Shown here one piece after another: positions 1-9,678 of a stretch of DNA of 34,580 nt (positions within the stretch are counted from its first letter, which is position 1; each line of letters begins with the position of its first letter). This DNA is from Comamonadaceae bacterium (GTDB lineage: Bacteria > Pseudomonadota > Gammaproteobacteria > Burkholderiales > Burkholderiaceae_C), in the NCBI GenBank assembly GCA_947380945.1, contig CANCTD010000003.1, forward strand, positions 1-34,580. The letters are read 5' to 3'. The notes below the pieces were generated by a model. That model had not been told where the DNA came from. It did not search any database and saw only the letters and a program-made list of their open reading frames with translations. The translations under genes and the position numbers were made by a program.

Positions 1-83
1 TGCACGGGCAGGGTCAGGTCCTGGTCTTCGGCCGGGCTGAGCCAGCGTTTGAAGGGATTGAGCTTGTGGGCCAAGGCCATCAT
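1..83 (-). CDS. ftsW: FtsW, lipid II polymerase / cell division protein (N-terminal fragment)
   Basis: Only about the first 27 codons lie in the window, and the gene runs off the left edge. An ATG at 83 overlaps the murD stop as ATGA; a second in-frame ATG follows directly at 80. The visible peptide starts MMALAHKLNPFKRWLSPAED, a polar cytoplasmic tail of the sort that precedes the first membrane helix of FtsW. The call rests mainly on position: ftsW follows murD in the proteobacterial dcw cluster. FtsW is the SEDS-family glycan polymerase that works with FtsI at the septum. The fragment is too short to show any catalytic residue. Confidence 0.72.
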   Translation of the reverse strand, partial: MMALAHKLNPFKRWLSPAEDQDLTLPV

Positions 84-1621
84 GCCGCCGCCTCCATGGG
101 CGTGCCCTGGTGTTGTGCCAGCGCGGCCACCGCCTGCACGAAGACCTGCGCCCGGTGGGCGTAGTTGTCAAACATGTCCAGGCTGGCGCAGGCCGGTGAG
201 AGCAGCACCGCATCCCCCGGGCGCGCCTGTTGCGCGGCGATCTCCACGGCCTGCTCCAGGGTGTCGGCGTCCACCATGGTCAGCCCGGCTTGGCTGGCCA
301 GCGCGTCGCGGATACGGCCTGCGTCGCGCCCGATCAGCACCACCGCGCGGGCGTAAGCGGCCAGCGGCGCAGCCAAGGGGCCAAAGTCCTGGCCCTTGCC
401 GTCGCCACCCAGAATCAGCACCAGACGGCGTTGGCTACCCAGGCCGTGCAGCGCGGCCACCGTGGCGCCCACATTGGTGCCTTTGCTGTCATCGAAATAT
501 TCCACGTCGGCCACCACAGCGACCGACTGCATGCGGTGCGGCTCGCCACGGTATTCGCGCAAGCCGAAGAGCACCGGTGCCAGCGGGCAACCGGCCAGGG
601 TCACCAGTGCCAGCGCGGCCAGGGCGTTGGTGGCGTTGTGGCGTCCGTGGATGCGCAGGGCGTCGGCGGGCATGAGGCGCTGGATCAGGATTTCTTCTTG
701 CGCGCCGCGTGCGACTTTTTCGCCGCTTCCGACGGCGCGCACCAACCAGCTCAGACCGTTGACATCTTCCAGGCCGAAATCGCCCATCTGCGTGGGCATG
801 TCGCTGCCAAAACGCAGCATGGTGCGCGTGCTTGCCGGTGCGGCTTTGGGGCTGGCGCTGCGTGCGCCCTTGGCAGCCGGCACGGGGGCCGGTGCCATGC
901 GCATCACCGCCGCGTCATCGCGGTTGAGCACCATCGCTGCCCGCGTCCCGAAGACGCGGGACTTGGCGGCTGCGTAGTCGTCCATGTCCGCGTGCCAGTC
1001 CAAATGGTCCTGGCTGAGGTTGAGGACCACGGCCGCGGTCGGCTCAAAACTGCCGCTGTGCTGCAGCTGAAAGCTCGACAGCTCCAGCACCCAGACGGCG
1101 GGCAGGGACTGCGCCTCCAAAGCCTGCGCCAGGGTATCGAGCAGGGTCGGCCCGATGTTGCCTGCCACCGCGACGGTCTTGCCCGCGCGGGCCACCAGTT
1201 GGCCGGTCAGGGAGGTCACCGTGGTTTTGCCATTGGTGCCGGTGATTGCCAGGACGCAGGGCGCGTAATCCATGCTTTGCTGCAAGTCGGCCAGCGCCTG
1301 GGCAAACAGGGCGAGCTCGCCGCCTACCCATAGGCCCAGGCCGCGTGCCGCATCGACCAGTTCAGCGGTTTGCGCCGGCGCCAGCCCGGGGCTGACAAAG
1401 ACCGCGCGGATGTCGCTGCCTTGTACCCAATCGGCGGTGAATGCGCCGCACAGCAAGCGCGCTGCGGGAACGCCGGCTTGCAGCGCAGGCGCTTGCGGCG
1501 GGGCAGAGCGGTTGTCGAGCACGCTGACCCGCGCACCGGCACGGGCGCACCAACGCGCCATCGCCAGGCCGGATGCACCCAGGCCCAGAATCAGAACGTG
1601 TTGGTCGCGCAAGGAGTCCAT
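80..1621 (-). CDS. murD: MurD, UDP-N-acetylmuramoyl-L-alanine:D-glutamate ligase
   Basis: This cytoplasmic ligase adds D-glutamate to UDP-MurNAc-L-Ala using ATP. The N-terminal Rossmann-like domain starts ILGLGASGLA (about residues 11-20). The ATP loop [11 protein letters not shown] is at 125-135. K220 in DDYAAAKSRVF fits the carbamylated lysine of Mur ligases, and DDSKGTN at 377-383 lies in the C-terminal domain. At 513 residues it is longer than the roughly 440 usual for the family. An Ala/Pro/Lys-rich stretch around residues 243-268 accounts for much of the excess. The ATG at 1621 lies three bases after the mraY stop, so the two genes are probably translationally coupled. The 3' end overlaps the ftsW start. 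Confidence 0.96.
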   Translation of the reverse strand: MDSLRDQHVLILGLGASGLAMARWCARAGARVSVLDNRSAPPQAPALQAGVPAARLLCGAFTADWVQGSDIRAVFVSPGLAPAQTAELVDAARGLGLWVGGELALFAQALADLQQSMDYAPCVLAITGTNGKTTVTSLTGQLVARAGKTVAVAGNIGPTLLDTLAQALEAQSLPAVWVLELSSFQLQHSGSFEPTAAVVLNLSQDHLDWHADMDDYAAAKSRVFGTRAAMVLNRDDAAVMRMAPAPVPAAKGARSASPKAAPASTRTMLRFGSDMPTQMGDFGLEDVNGLSWLVRAVGSGEKVARGAQEEILIQRLMPADALRIHGRHNATNALAALALVTLAGCPLAPVLFGLREYRGEPHRMQSVAVVADVEYFDDSKGTNVGATVAALHGLGSQRRLVLILGGDGKGQDFGPLAAPLAAYARAVVLIGRDAGRIRDALASQAGLTMVDADTLEQAVEIAAQQARPGDAVLLSPACASLDMFDNYAHRAQVFVQAVAALAQHQGTPMEAAA

Positions 1622-1624
1622 GGC

Positions 1625-2803
1625 TTAGCGCAGCTTCAAGGTCGACAGGCCCAAAAGGCACAGCAACATGGTGATGATCCAAAAGCGCACCACGACCTGG
1701 GTTTCGCGCCATCCGGATTTTTCGAAATGGTGGTGCAGCGGTGCCATCTTGAGCAGGCGGCGGCCTTCGCCGAAACGGCGCTTGGAGTACTTGAAATAGC
1801 CCACTTGCAGCATCACCGAGAGCGCCTCGACCACAAAAATGCCGCCCATGACCGCCAGCACAATTTCCTGGCGCACGATCACCGCCACGGTGCCCAGCGC
1901 AGCGCCCAAAGACAGGGCGCCCACGTCGCCCATAAAGACCTGCGCCGGGTGGGTGTTGAACCATAAAAATGCCAGCCCTGCGCCGGCGATGGCGGCGCAG
2001 AAAATCAGCAATTCACCGGCACCGGTGATGTGCGGGAAAAACAGGTATTTGGAGTACACGGCGCTACCGGTCACATAGGCAAAAACGCCCAGGGCGGATG
2101 CCACCATCACCACCGGCATGATGGCCAGACCATCCAGGCCGTCGGTCAGGTTCACCGCATTGCTGGAGCCCACAATCACCAGGTAGGTCATGATCACAAA
2201 GCCCAGCACGCCCAGGGGGTAGCTGATCTCTTTGAAAAACGGCAGCAGCAGGCCGGCTTTGGGCGGCAGGTTGACATCGAAGCCGGAGCTCACCCACATG
2301 CTGAACAACTCCCAGACGCGCTGGTTGGAGTTCTCGGAAATGCTGAACACCAGACCGATGGCCGCCACCAGTCCAATGGCGGATTGCCAGAAATACTTTT
2401 CACGCGAGCGCATGCCCTCGGGATCTTTGCGCACCACTTTGCGCCAGTCATCGACCCAGCCGATGGCACCGAAACCCAGTGTGACGATCAGCACGATCCA
2501 GACAAAGCGGTTGCTCAGATCGGCCCACAGCAGGGTGGAAAAGGCGATGGACAGGAGGATCAAAACCCCGCCCATGGTCGGTGTGCCGCTTTTGACCAGG
2601 TGGGTTTCCATGCCGTAGCCGCGCACCGGCTGGCCGATCTTCAGCGCGGTCAGCCGCCGTATCACGGCCGGGCCGGCAGCCAGGCCTATAACCAGGGCGG
2701 TTACCGCAGCCATTACCGCGCGCAGAGTGATGTACTGGAACACCCGGAATATCCCGTACTCGGGTGACATGGCTTGCAGCCACTGCGCCAGACTCAGCAA
2801 CAT
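1625..2803 (-). CDS. mraY: MraY, phospho-MurNAc-pentapeptide transferase (lipid I synthase)
   Basis: This inner-membrane enzyme transfers phospho-MurNAc-pentapeptide from UDP to undecaprenyl phosphate, making lipid I. The 392-residue protein has about ten hydrophobic segments. It carries the family motifs: the aspartate pair in GWVDDWRK (about 115-122), [13 protein letters not shown] (215-227) and the histidine cluster MAPLHHHFE (353-361). Its ATG overlaps the last 10 bases of murE/murF. A purine-rich AAGGGGAAG about seven bases upstream can act as its ribosome site inside the upstream gene. Length and motifs are normal for the family. Confidence 0.97.
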   Translation of the reverse strand: MLLSLAQWLQAMSPEYGIFRVFQYITLRAVMAAVTALVIGLAAGPAVIRRLTALKIGQPVRGYGMETHLVKSGTPTMGGVLILLSIAFSTLLWADLSNRFVWIVLIVTLGFGAIGWVDDWRKVVRKDPEGMRSREKYFWQSAIGLVAAIGLVFSISENSNQRVWELFSMWVSSGFDVNLPPKAGLLLPFFKEISYPLGVLGFVIMTYLVIVGSSNAVNLTDGLDGLAIMPVVMVASALGVFAYVTGSAVYSKYLFFPHITGAGELLIFCAAIAGAGLAFLWFNTHPAQVFMGDVGALSLGAALGTVAVIVRQEIVLAVMGGIFVVEALSVMLQVGYFKYSKRRFGEGRRLLKMAPLHHHFEKSGWRETQVVVRFWIITMLLCLLGLSTLKLR

Positions 2804-5742
2804 GCGGCTTCCCCTTGTTGTGCGGCGGTCTGCGGCTGCGGTGCGCAGGCCTGTGTCAGCGCGGCAACCACCTGCTCCATGCGCATAAAGCGCGAACCTT
2901 TGACCAAGATGCTGCCCACTTGCGGCAGCTGCTGCACTGCAGCGGCGCAGAGCGCGGGCATGTTGTCGATGTGCTGCGACTGCGGCGCGGCAGCATGGGT
3001 GTGGCGGCTCAGGTCTCCGCTGAGCAACACGGTTTCAATGCCTTTGGCAGCGGCGTACGCGCCGGCCTCGCGGTGCAGCGCAGGGCCCTGGTCGCCGACC
3101 TCGCCCATATCACCCAGCACCAGCAAGCGCGGGGCGGGCAGCTCGGCCAGCACGTCGATGGCCGCGCGCACCGAATCGGGATTGGCGTTGTAGCTGTCGT
3201 CGACCAGGGTGATGCTGCGCCCCGCGTGTTGCAGGGCTAGCGCACGCGAGCGGCCCTGGACCGGGACAAAGCTGGACAAGCCCCTGACCACGTTCTCTGC
3301 GGACACGCCGGCTGCCAGCGCGCAGGCCGCCGCAGCCAGCGCGTTCAGCACGTTGTGGCGTCCGGCGATATGCAAGTCAAAGGCCAGGGTTTCGGTGTGG
3401 CCCGCCAGCTGCGCCACGGCTTCAAGCTGCCAGCAACCCGAACCCCACCGCGCGGATTGCAGGTAGACGCCTTCGCCAGCCGGTTTCGCTTGCGCGCTGA
3501 AGGTCAGCACCCGGCGCGTACCGGCCAGTTTGCGCCACAGTGGCGCATACGCGTCATCGGCCGGGAATACGGCAACACCAGAGGCGGGCAGGGCGGTAAT
3601 GACTGCGCCGTTTTCTGCGGCCACCGCGTCCACCGTGTGCATGAATTCCAGGTGCTCGCGCTGGGCGTTGTTAACCAGTGCCACCGTGGGCTGCGCCACC
3701 GCGCTGAGCTGGGCGATTTCACCGGGGTGGTTCATGCCGAGTTCGACCACGGCGATGCGGTGTTCGCGGCGCAGGCGCAAAACCGTCAGCGGTACCCCGA
3801 TGTGGTTGTTCAAATTGCCCTGGGTCGCCAGCGCCGCACCCTGTGGCGCATGGGCGTGCAGGATGGACGCGATCATTTGGGTGACCGTGGTTTTGCCATT
3901 GCTGCCGGTTACGCCGATCAGGGGCAGATGCCATTGCGCGCGCCAGGCCGCAGCCGATGCGCTCAGCGCCTGCTGGGTGTCGGGTACTTCGATACGCGGC
4001 AGCGCGGCACCCGGCGCGCCAGCAGGCTGGGGCTCGCACACCACCGCCACCGCGCCACGGTCCAGCGCCTGCGGCAGAAACTGGTTGGCGTCGAACTTCT
4101 CGCCGCGCAGCGCCAGGAATACATCGCCCGCCTGGGTGCTGCGGCTGTCGGTATGTATCCGCAGCCAGGGGGTGCCCGGGTCGGCGCTGAGCTGGCTGTG
4201 GGGGATCAGTGCCGCCAGATGGCCCAGGGTCAGGCGGCTGTTGGCACGCGCAGCGAGCGCGCTACGCGCCTGGACGCGGTCATCAAAGGGCAGGCGCTGA
4301 CCGGCGATTTCCTGGGTGGCTTCGTGGCCTTTGCCGGCCAGCAGCAAGAGGTCGCGGTCATGCATGCTTTGCACCGCGCCGGCAATTGCGGCCGCCCGAT
4401 CCGGCTGCACCTGCCAGTGGTCTGAGGGCTCAAGCGTGGCAACCATCTGGGCCAGGATCTGCTGCGGGTCTTCGCTGCGCGGGTTGTCGCTGGTGAAGAC
4501 CACATGGTCCGCGCCCTGTGCGGCCACTGCGCCCATGCGCGGGCGTTTGCCGGCATCGCGGTCGCCGCCGCAACCGACCACACACCACAGCTTCCCGCCG
4601 CGCGCCGTCGCCACGGGGCGCAAGGCCGCCAAGGCCTGGTCCAGGCCGTCCGGCGTATGGGCGTAGTCAACCAGAACCAGCGGGTTGCTGTCCGGTGCCG
4701 CCACCGCCTGCATGCGCCCGGGTGGGGCTTGCAGACCGCTGCAGGCGGTGGCCGCTTGCGCCAGCGGGATGCCCTGGCTGCGCAAGGCGGCAATCACACC
4801 CAGCAGGTTGGCGACGTTGTAGTTGCCCGCGACCGGGCTGTGTACCGTGTGCTGTTCGCCGGCCTCACGCACCGCAAACACCATGCCGGTGCCGCTGCTG
4901 CGGATGTCGCAGGCTTGCAGGCGCGCGCGCTGGCTGCCCGAACAGGTCCACAGGTCCAGTCCTTTGTCTGACAGCTCGGCGGCCAAGCTGGCACCACGCT
5001 GGCCATCGATGTTGATCACAGCGCTGCGCAAACCAGGCCAGGCGAAGAGCGCCGCTTTGGCCGCCCAATAGGCGTCCATGCTGCCGTGGTAGTCCAGATG
5101 GTCCTGGCTGAAATTGGTGAAGATGGCGCAGTCGATAGGCAGGCCGTCCAGCCGGTGTTCCTGCAAGCCGATGGACGACGCCTCGATGGCGCAGCCGCGC
5201 GCGCCCTGCGTGGCAAAGCGCTGGAGCGCCGCATGCAGGGTGACCGGGTCGGGTGTGGTCAGGCCGGTGCTGTCCAGACCGCTTGCGTCGGACGGCGCGC
5301 CGCTGCCCAACAGGCCGCAGCCCAGGGTGCCGATAAAGCCTGCGCAGGCCGGTGTGGGCGCCAGCGCGGCCAGGGCCTGCGCCAGCCACCAGGCGCTGGA
5401 GGTTTTGCCGTTGGTGCCGGTTATTGCAAACACCGGAATGCGCGTCGTGCCGCCTTCAAAAAATGCCGCTACCAACGGGCCCAGCGCTTTTTGCAAGCCG
5501 TTGAAGCTGGCAACCGGTGCGCCCGCGAAATCCCAGGCATGCGCGCCTTGTGCTTCCACCAGACAGGCCGTCGCGCCGCGCTGCACGGCCTGCGCCACAT
5601 GGCGGCGCGCGTCGCTGGCCGCACCCGGCCAGGCCACAAAGCCGTCGCCGGGCCGTACCAGGCGGCTGTCGCTGACCAGCGTGCCGGTGACGCGGGTTTG
5701 CAACCAGGCCAGGGCTTCAGTGCGGTGTGCCAGATGCTGCAT
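2794..5742 (-). CDS. murE/murF: Bifunctional MurE-MurF fusion (meso-DAP-adding and D-Ala-D-Ala-adding ligase)
   Basis: One uninterrupted frame of about 982 codons holds two complete Mur ligases. Residues 1 to about 500 are MurE: ATP loop ITGTNGKTS (107-115), lysine 229 in YWAAK matching the carbamylated lysine, and DNPR (419-422), the motif linked to meso-diaminopimelate rather than lysine. Residues from about 504 to the end are Mur[17 protein letters not shown] near the start, ATP loop [10 protein letters not shown] (610-619) and [10 protein letters not shown] (848-857). The link [12 protein letters not shown] is short and has no stop or internal start signal that I can see. The track begins at a TTG at 5745. 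The ATG at 5742, overlapping the ftsI stop as TGATG, is the better start. The product would perform two successive steps of UDP-MurNAc-pentapeptide synthesis in one chain. Such fusions are known in some Burkholderiales. Confidence 0.95.
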   Translation of the reverse strand: MQHLAHRTEALAWLQTRVTGTLVSDSRLVRPGDGFVAWPGAASDARRHVAQAVQRGATACLVEAQGAHAWDFAGAPVASFNGLQKALGPLVAAFFEGGTTRIPVFAITGTNGKTSSAWWLAQALAALAPTPACAGFIGTLGCGLLGSGAPSDASGLDSTGLTTPDPVTLHAALQRFATQGARGCAIEASSIGLQEHRLDGLPIDCAIFTNFSQDHLDYHGSMDAYWAAKAALFAWPGLRSAVINIDGQRGASLAAELSDKGLDLWTCSGSQRARLQACDIRSSGTGMVFAVREAGEQHTVHSPVAGNYNVANLLGVIAALRSQGIPLAQAATACSGLQAPPGRMQAVAAPDSNPLVLVDYAHTPDGLDQALAALRPVATARGGKLWCVVGCGGDRDAGKRPRMGAVAAQGADHVVFTSDNPRSEDPQQILAQMVATLEPSDHWQVQPDRAAAIAGAVQSMHDRDLLLLAGKGHEATQEIAGQRLPFDDRVQARSALAARANSRLTLGHLAALIPHSQLSADPGTPWLRIHTDSRSTQAGDVFLALRGEKFDANQFLPQALDRGAVAVVCEPQPAGAPGAALPRIEVPDTQQALSASAAAWRAQWHLPLIGVTGSNGKTTVTQMIASILHAHAPQGAALATQGNLNNHIGVPLTVLRLRREHRIAVVELGMNHPGEIAQLSAVAQPTVALVNNAQREHLEFMHTVDAVAAENGAVITALPASGVAVFPADDAYAPLWRKLAGTRRVLTFSAQAKPAGEGVYLQSARWGSGCWQLEAVAQLAGHTETLAFDLHIAGRHNVLNALAAAACALAAGVSAENVVRGLSSFVPVQGRSRALALQHAGRSITLVDDSYNANPDSVRAAIDVLAELPAPRLLVLGDMGEVGDQGPALHREAGAYAAAKGIETVLLSGDLSRHTHAAAPQSQHIDNMPALCAAAVQQLPQVGSILVKGSRFMRMEQVVAALTQACAPQPQTAAQQGEAACC

Positions 5743-7484
5743 CAAAAGCTCTCGTCTTCGGCTGCGGCCACAACTTGGGGGCGCACCGAAATATCGGGTT
5801 GCACTCCCATGATGCGCAGGCTGTGTTGCACCAGTTCGCTGAATACCGGGGCGGCGACTTCGCCACCGAAATACTTGCCCGCGCTGGGCTCATCGAGCAT
5901 CACGCCAACGATGATGCGGGGCTTGTCAATCGGGGCCATGCCGACAAACCAGCTGCGGTATTTGCGGTTGCCGTCGCTGCCGTAGCCCTTGCCGACTTGT
6001 TTGTATGCCGTGCCCGATTTGCCGCCTACCGAATAGCCCATGGTCTGCGCTTTGGGGCCGGTGCCGCCGGGGCCGGCTGCCATGTGCAGCATCTTGCGGA
6101 TTTTTGCGGCGGTATCGGCTGAGAAAACCGGCGCACCCACGGCCGGGTTGTCGGTTTTCATGAGTGTTGCCGGAATGATCTGGCCGTCGTGCGAGAACAC
6201 GGTGTAGGAACGCACCATCTGGAACAACGAGGCCGACAGGCCGTAGCCGTAGGACGCGGTGGCCTGCTCAATCGGACGCCAGGATTTATAGGGCCGCAGC
6301 CGGCCGGAGACCGCACCTTTGAATTCAATATGGGGGCGCTCGCCAAAGCCGGCGGCCACATAGGTGTTCCACATTTCGCTGGGCTGCAACTGCATGGCAA
6401 TCTTGGTGGTGCCCACGTTGCTGGAGACCTGGATGATTTGCTCCACGCTCAAGGCTCCGTGCGGATGCGCGTCGCGGATGGTCACACCGGTGATCGAGAC
6501 TGAACCCGGCGCGGTGTCAATCACTGTCTCGGGTTTGACGCGTCCTGTTTCGAGGCCGATGCCAATAGTGAAGGGCTTCATCACCGAACCCGGCTCAAAG
6601 GTGTCGGTCAGCGCCCGGTTGCGCAGCTGCTCGCCGGTGAGGTTGGCGCGTTTTTGCGGGTTGTAGCTGGGGTAGTTGGCCATGGCCAGCACTTCGCCGG
6701 TGTTGGCGTCCAAGACCACCACGCTGCCGGCGTGGGCGCGGTTATTCACCACGGCCTCTTTGAGCCTTTGATAGGCGAAGAATTGAATCTTGCTGTCCAC
6801 GCTGAGCTGCACATCGTCGCCCGGCAGCGGCGGCACGACTGCGCCCACGTCTTCGACCACACGGCCGCGCCCGTCCTTGATCACGTGGCGCAAGCCCGGC
6901 TTGCCGGTGAGTGCGCGGTTGAAGAACAGCTCCACGCCCTCCTGGCCTTTGTCTTCAACGTTGGTAAAGCCCACGATGTGTGCGGCCGACTCGCCTTCCG
7001 GGTACTGGCGCAGGTAGTCCGCGCTTTGGTGAATCCCTTTGAGTTCGAGTGCGCTGATCGCTTTGGCGGTATCGGTGTCGACCTGGCGCTTGATCCAGAC
7101 AAAGGTTTTGTCTTCGTCGGCAAATTTTTTGCTCAGATCGGCCGCACGCATGTCCAGCAACTTGGCCAGTTGCTGGGTTTGCGCCGGCGTCATGTCCACG
7201 TCCTCGGGGATGGCCCAGATGCTGGACGCGGGCACGCTGGAGGCCAGAATCAGTCCGTTGCGGTCCAGCACCCGGCCCCGGTTGGCCGGTAGTTCAATCG
7301 TGCGGGCAAAACGCACCACGCCCTGGTGCTGGAAAAAGTCGTTGTTAAAAATCTGGATATAGGCCGCACGCGCGCCCAAGCCGGTGAAGCCCAGCGCGAT
7401 CATGGCCACCACAAATTTGCTGCGCCACACGGGGGTGCGGCTGGCCAGCAAGGGGCTGGAGGTGTATTGGATGCTGCGGCTCAT
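5742..7484 (-). CDS. ftsI: FtsI / PBP3, septal peptidoglycan transpeptidase
   Basis: This class B penicillin-binding protein cross-links septal peptidoglycan with FtsW. It has a short cytoplasmic start and one membrane anchor (about residues 24-45). A pedestal domain includes RGRVLDRNG (69-77). The transpeptidase domain carries the three catalytic motifs: SVMK (300-303) with the nucleophilic serine, SSN (354-356) and KSGT (489-492). The 580-residue length is normal for the family. The ATG at 7484 overlaps the ftsL stop as ATGA, and its own stop overlaps the murE/murF start. No lipobox is seen; the N-terminus is an uncleaved anchor. Confidence 0.97.
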   Translation of the reverse strand: MSRSIQYTSSPLLASRTPVWRSKFVVAMIALGFTGLGARAAYIQIFNNDFFQHQGVVRFARTIELPANRGRVLDRNGLILASSVPASSIWAIPEDVDMTPAQTQQLAKLLDMRAADLSKKFADEDKTFVWIKRQVDTDTAKAISALELKGIHQSADYLRQYPEGESAAHIVGFTNVEDKGQEGVELFFNRALTGKPGLRHVIKDGRGRVVEDVGAVVPPLPGDDVQLSVDSKIQFFAYQRLKEAVVNNRAHAGSVVVLDANTGEVLAMANYPSYNPQKRANLTGEQLRNRALTDTFEPGSVMKPFTIGIGLETGRVKPETVIDTAPGSVSITGVTIRDAHPHGALSVEQIIQVSSNVGTTKIAMQLQPSEMWNTYVAAGFGERPHIEFKGAVSGRLRPYKSWRPIEQATASYGYGLSASLFQMVRSYTVFSHDGQIIPATLMKTDNPAVGAPVFSADTAAKIRKMLHMAAGPGGTGPKAQTMGYSVGGKSGTAYKQVGKGYGSDGNRKYRSWFVGMAPIDKPRIIVGVMLDEPSAGKYFGGEVAAPVFSELVQHSLRIMGVQPDISVRPQVVAAAEDESF

Positions 7485-7783
7485 GGCGTGGCAGTCTTGG
7501 CGGCGGCGGGGATGCCGTCCGCGGGGTAGCTCATATAGGTGGTGATGCCGGGCGTGGGCTGGCGCATGTCCAGTTTTTCACGCGCCAGGCGCTCGACCCG
7601 CCCGGGGCTGGCCTGGGCGCGCTTTTCGACTTCCAGGCGCTCCACGTCCATGGCCAGACGGCGCGCCTGGGAGTGCGCTTTGTCAAGCTCGGAAAACAGG
7701 CGGCGTGATTCGTACTGGACCCGCACCAGGTAAATCGCCGTGGCCACCACCGCCAACAGCAGCAAGGCGTTGATGCGCGTCAC
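7481..7783 (-). CDS. ftsL: FtsL, divisome membrane protein
   Basis: This is a small bitopic division protein that works in the FtsQLB complex. The track opens the frame at 7876, but that N-terminus is inside rsmH and looks like shadow. A GTG at 7783 overlaps the rsmH stop as GTGA and gives a 100-residue protein, the usual FtsL length. It begins [20 protein letters not shown], a single membrane helix. A heptad-like region follows ([20 protein letters not shown]), and then the motif-like [14 protein letters not shown] typical of FtsL. Identification rests on length, topology and position between rsmH and ftsI, because FtsL sequences diverge strongly. Confidence 0.9.
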   Translation of the reverse strand: MTRINALLLLAVVATAIYLVRVQYESRRLFSELDKAHSQARRLAMDVERLEVEKRAQASPGRVERLAREKLDMRQPTPGITTYMSYPADGIPAAAKTATP

Positions 7784-8733
7784 GCGGCCACCGCCTGGCT
7801 TGCGCGCGGCAGGCGCTGCGCCACCCGCATCACGGCGCTGCGCGCGCGCGGGTTGGCGGCGATTTCTGCCGCGCATGGTTTGATGCGACCCAGGGCTTTC
7901 AGGGCCATGGTTTTGGGTGCGGCAAAGGGCGTGCGGCGGTCGTAGACCTCGCGCGCATGTTCGGCAATGAACTGCTTGACGATGCGGTCTTCCAAAGAAT
8001 GGAAGCTGATCACCACCAGCCGCCCGCCGGGCTTGAGCAGTTCCAAGGCCGCACGCAGGCCTTGGCTCAGCTCTTCCAGTTCGGCATTGATGAAAATCCG
8101 CAGCGCCTGAAAGGTACGGGTGGCCGGGTTTTGGCCTTTTTCACGGGTTTTGACTGCAGCAGCCACGAGCGTGGCGAGCTCCGTGGTGCGGGTGATGGGC
8201 CCGTGTTCTGTGCGGCGCGCCACAATTGCTTTTGCAATCGCGCCAGCAAACCGCTCCTCGCCATAGTCACGAATCACCTCCGTCAAGGTTTGTACATCGG
8301 CCCCTTGCAGCCACTGCGCCACGCTCATGCCGCGCGTGGTGTCCATGCGCATGTCCAAGGGGCCGTCAAAGCGGAAGCTGAAGCCGCGCTCTGCACTGTC
8401 AATTTGGGGGGAGCTCACGCCCAGGTCCATCAGCACGCCGTCCAGGCTGCTCGCTGGCAGAGCGCCGATGTCGGAAAAGGGCTGCTGGCGGATCGAAAAA
8501 CGCGCGTCCTGCACCGCCCGGGCGTGCGCCGCCGCCTCGGGATCGCGGTCAAAGGCGATCAGCGTGGCGTCAGCCGGTAAGCGCTGCAGGATCAGGCTGG
8601 AATGGCCGCCGCGCCCGAAGGTGGCGTCAACAAAACAGGCCAGGGGTGCAACGCCATCGCCCAGCAAGGCGTCTACCGCCTCGTGGAGCAACACCGTGGT
8701 GTGCGCGGGCGCGGGCTGCACGTCGGCTTCCAT
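7780..8733 (-). CDS. rsmH: RsmH (MraW), 16S rRNA C1402 N4-methyltransferase
   Basis: This SAM-dependent enzyme methylates N4 of cytidine 1402 in the ribosomal P site. The track extends to 8961, but the extra 76 codons lie inside mraZ. The ATG at 8733 shares one base with the mraZ stop (TGATG) and gives 317 residues, the family norm. It begins [20 protein letters not shown]. The SAM-binding motif [13 protein letters not shown] is at about 34-46. Other conserved parts are [29 protein letters not shown] and the late [15 protein letters not shown]. It sits second in the dcw cluster, as is usual. Confidence 0.96.
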   Translation of the reverse strand: MEADVQPAPAHTTVLLHEAVDALLGDGVAPLACFVDATFGRGGHSSLILQRLPADATLIAFDRDPEAAAHARAVQDARFSIRQQPFSDIGALPASSLDGVLMDLGVSSPQIDSAERGFSFRFDGPLDMRMDTTRGMSVAQWLQGADVQTLTEVIRDYGEERFAGAIAKAIVARRTEHGPITRTTELATLVAAAVKTREKGQNPATRTFQALRIFINAELEELSQGLRAALELLKPGGRLVVISFHSLEDRIVKQFIAEHAREVYDRRTPFAAPKTMALKALGRIKPCAAEIAANPRARSAVMRVAQRLPRASQAVAA

Positions 8734-9161
8734 CAGAAGGAAAAGTCTTTGAATACGTCGGGCATATCGCCCTGCATCGCCTGGGCTTCCTGGGCTTCGT
8801 AAGTGGCTTTGTCCCAGAGTTCGAAGTGGTTGCCCATGCCCAGCAGTACGGTTTCCCGGTCCAGCTTGGCGGCAGCGCGCAGTTCGGGGGAGACCAGCAC
8901 GCGCCCGGTTCCGTCGATTTCGACATCCATGGCATTGCCCAGCAGGATGCGCTTCCACCACTGAGCGGCCATGGGCAATTCCACGATGCGTTGGCGGAAT
9001 TGCTCCCAGGCTGGTCGCGGGAACACCATCAGGCAGCCGTGCGGGTGGCGCGTGATCGTCAGCTGTCCCGAGGCGACCGCCGCCAGCACGTCACGATGCC
9101 GGGTCGGCACCGAGAGCCGACCCTTGTTATCGAGACTGAGTGATGAAGCGCCTTGGAACAC
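8733..9161 (-). CDS. mraZ: MraZ, dcw-cluster transcriptional regulator
   Basis: MraZ is a ring-forming SpoVT/AbrB-like DNA-binding protein that represses its own cluster in several bacteria. The 142-residue protein has the duplicated AbrB-like fold signature: [16 protein letters not shown] near the start and [17 protein letters not shown] in the second half. The start at 9161 is GTG (GTG TTC CAA GGC) with only a weak AGG upstream, so translation may be modest. It is the first gene of the cluster. A candidate binding region for its own product lies 57-81 bases upstream (see that entry). Confidence 0.95.
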   Translation of the reverse strand: MFQGASSLSLDNKGRLSVPTRHRDVLAAVASGQLTITRHPHGCLMVFPRPAWEQFRQRIVELPMAAQWWKRILLGNAMDVEIDGTGRVLVSPELRAAAKLDRETVLLGMGNHFELWDKATYEAQEAQAMQGDMPDVFKDFSF

Positions 9162-9217
9162 TGCGTACGACCTGTTTTGTCAATCCAACCGTGGAATTGC
9201 CAATTCATGGGAATTTC

Positions 9218-9242
9218 TCCCACGAAATGCGATTTTTTACCA
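9218..9242 (-). promoter_or_regulatory. Candidate MraZ-binding boxes upstream of mraZ
   Basis: Read on the minus strand, TGGTA is followed exactly 20 bases later by TGGGA. TCGCA sits at the 10-base midpoint as a poor middle copy. Known MraZ operators are tandem TGGGN boxes at 10-base period, so two good boxes and one weak one fit that spacing. TGGGA also forms a short inverted repeat with TCCCA across five bases (9208-9222). The match is by eye, and I could not place a convincing -35/-10 pair around it. Confidence 0.35.
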
Positions 9243-9517
9243 CTGTACCAGCAAATTGATGCTTTGCAAGTCACGTGGACGGAAAAAATGCCAATCAAAT
9301 CAATGACTTAGGCCTGTATCGTGAGAAAATTACTACTCAAAATGCTATCTAAATGAAGCACTTAGCGATCACTATGAAGGTGATACTTCAAATTTTTTCG
9401 CCGGTCTGAATATTTTGTTGACGGACCGGTTCTGGTGCCCGGACACGGTGTCACAGTCCCGACCGCCCCTGATTCGCTTGGACAAGTAGAAGTGCCATTT
9501 TGCGTACGAATCCGTAT

Positions 9518-9560
9518 TCCTAGGTGTAAATCCTAGGTATTTAGAGAAAATTAGTACCTA
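9518..9560 (+). promoter_or_regulatory. Candidate activator site: repeated TCCTAGGT plus inverted TACCTA
   Basis: TCCTAGGT occurs twice in direct orientation, starting at 9518 and 9531 (13 bases apart). The second copy also pairs with TACCTA at 9555-9560 as an inverted repeat. The block lies about 120-160 bases before the first gene of the polyol operon. That operon ends with its own AraC-family regulator, and such regulators often bind direct repeats near the -35 region. Assignment to that regulator is inference; the repeats themselves are plain in the sequence. Confidence 0.35.
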
Positions 9561-9678
9561 AATTGGTGGCCCGAGTATCAATTTGGTGCAAGCCCGTAGC
9601 TATCTTCGTGATGTCAATGCTGCCTGCGAACGAGCGTTGAACACGCCTTAGCAAAACCAACCCATCAGGAGACTGTGT

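Larger units (their letters stand above)
9162..9678. other. Divergent intergenic region between mraZ and the polyol operon
   Basis: These 517 bases are visibly more A/T-rich than the genes on either side and contain no believable gene. The left part would hold the mraZ promoter. The right part would hold the polyol operon promoter. Small symmetric elements seen by eye are ATCAC-N7-GTGAT (9368-9384), GACAC-G-GTGTC (9442-9452), and the AGGT repeats at 9518-9560 described separately. CAGGAGA at 9667-9673 is a good ribosome site for the binding-protein gene. I could not identify a sigma-70 promoter with confidence. Confidence 0.6.

Noticed and set aside
230-1333. A 367-codon plus-strand frame inside murD
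   Set aside because: Its composition (Gly, His, Arg, Ala) is that of the complement of a Mur ligase and there is no start signal.
3355-4425. A 356-codon plus-strand frame inside murE/murF
   Set aside because: Shadow of the fused ligase. The same reasoning applies to the other long plus frames in the dcw region.
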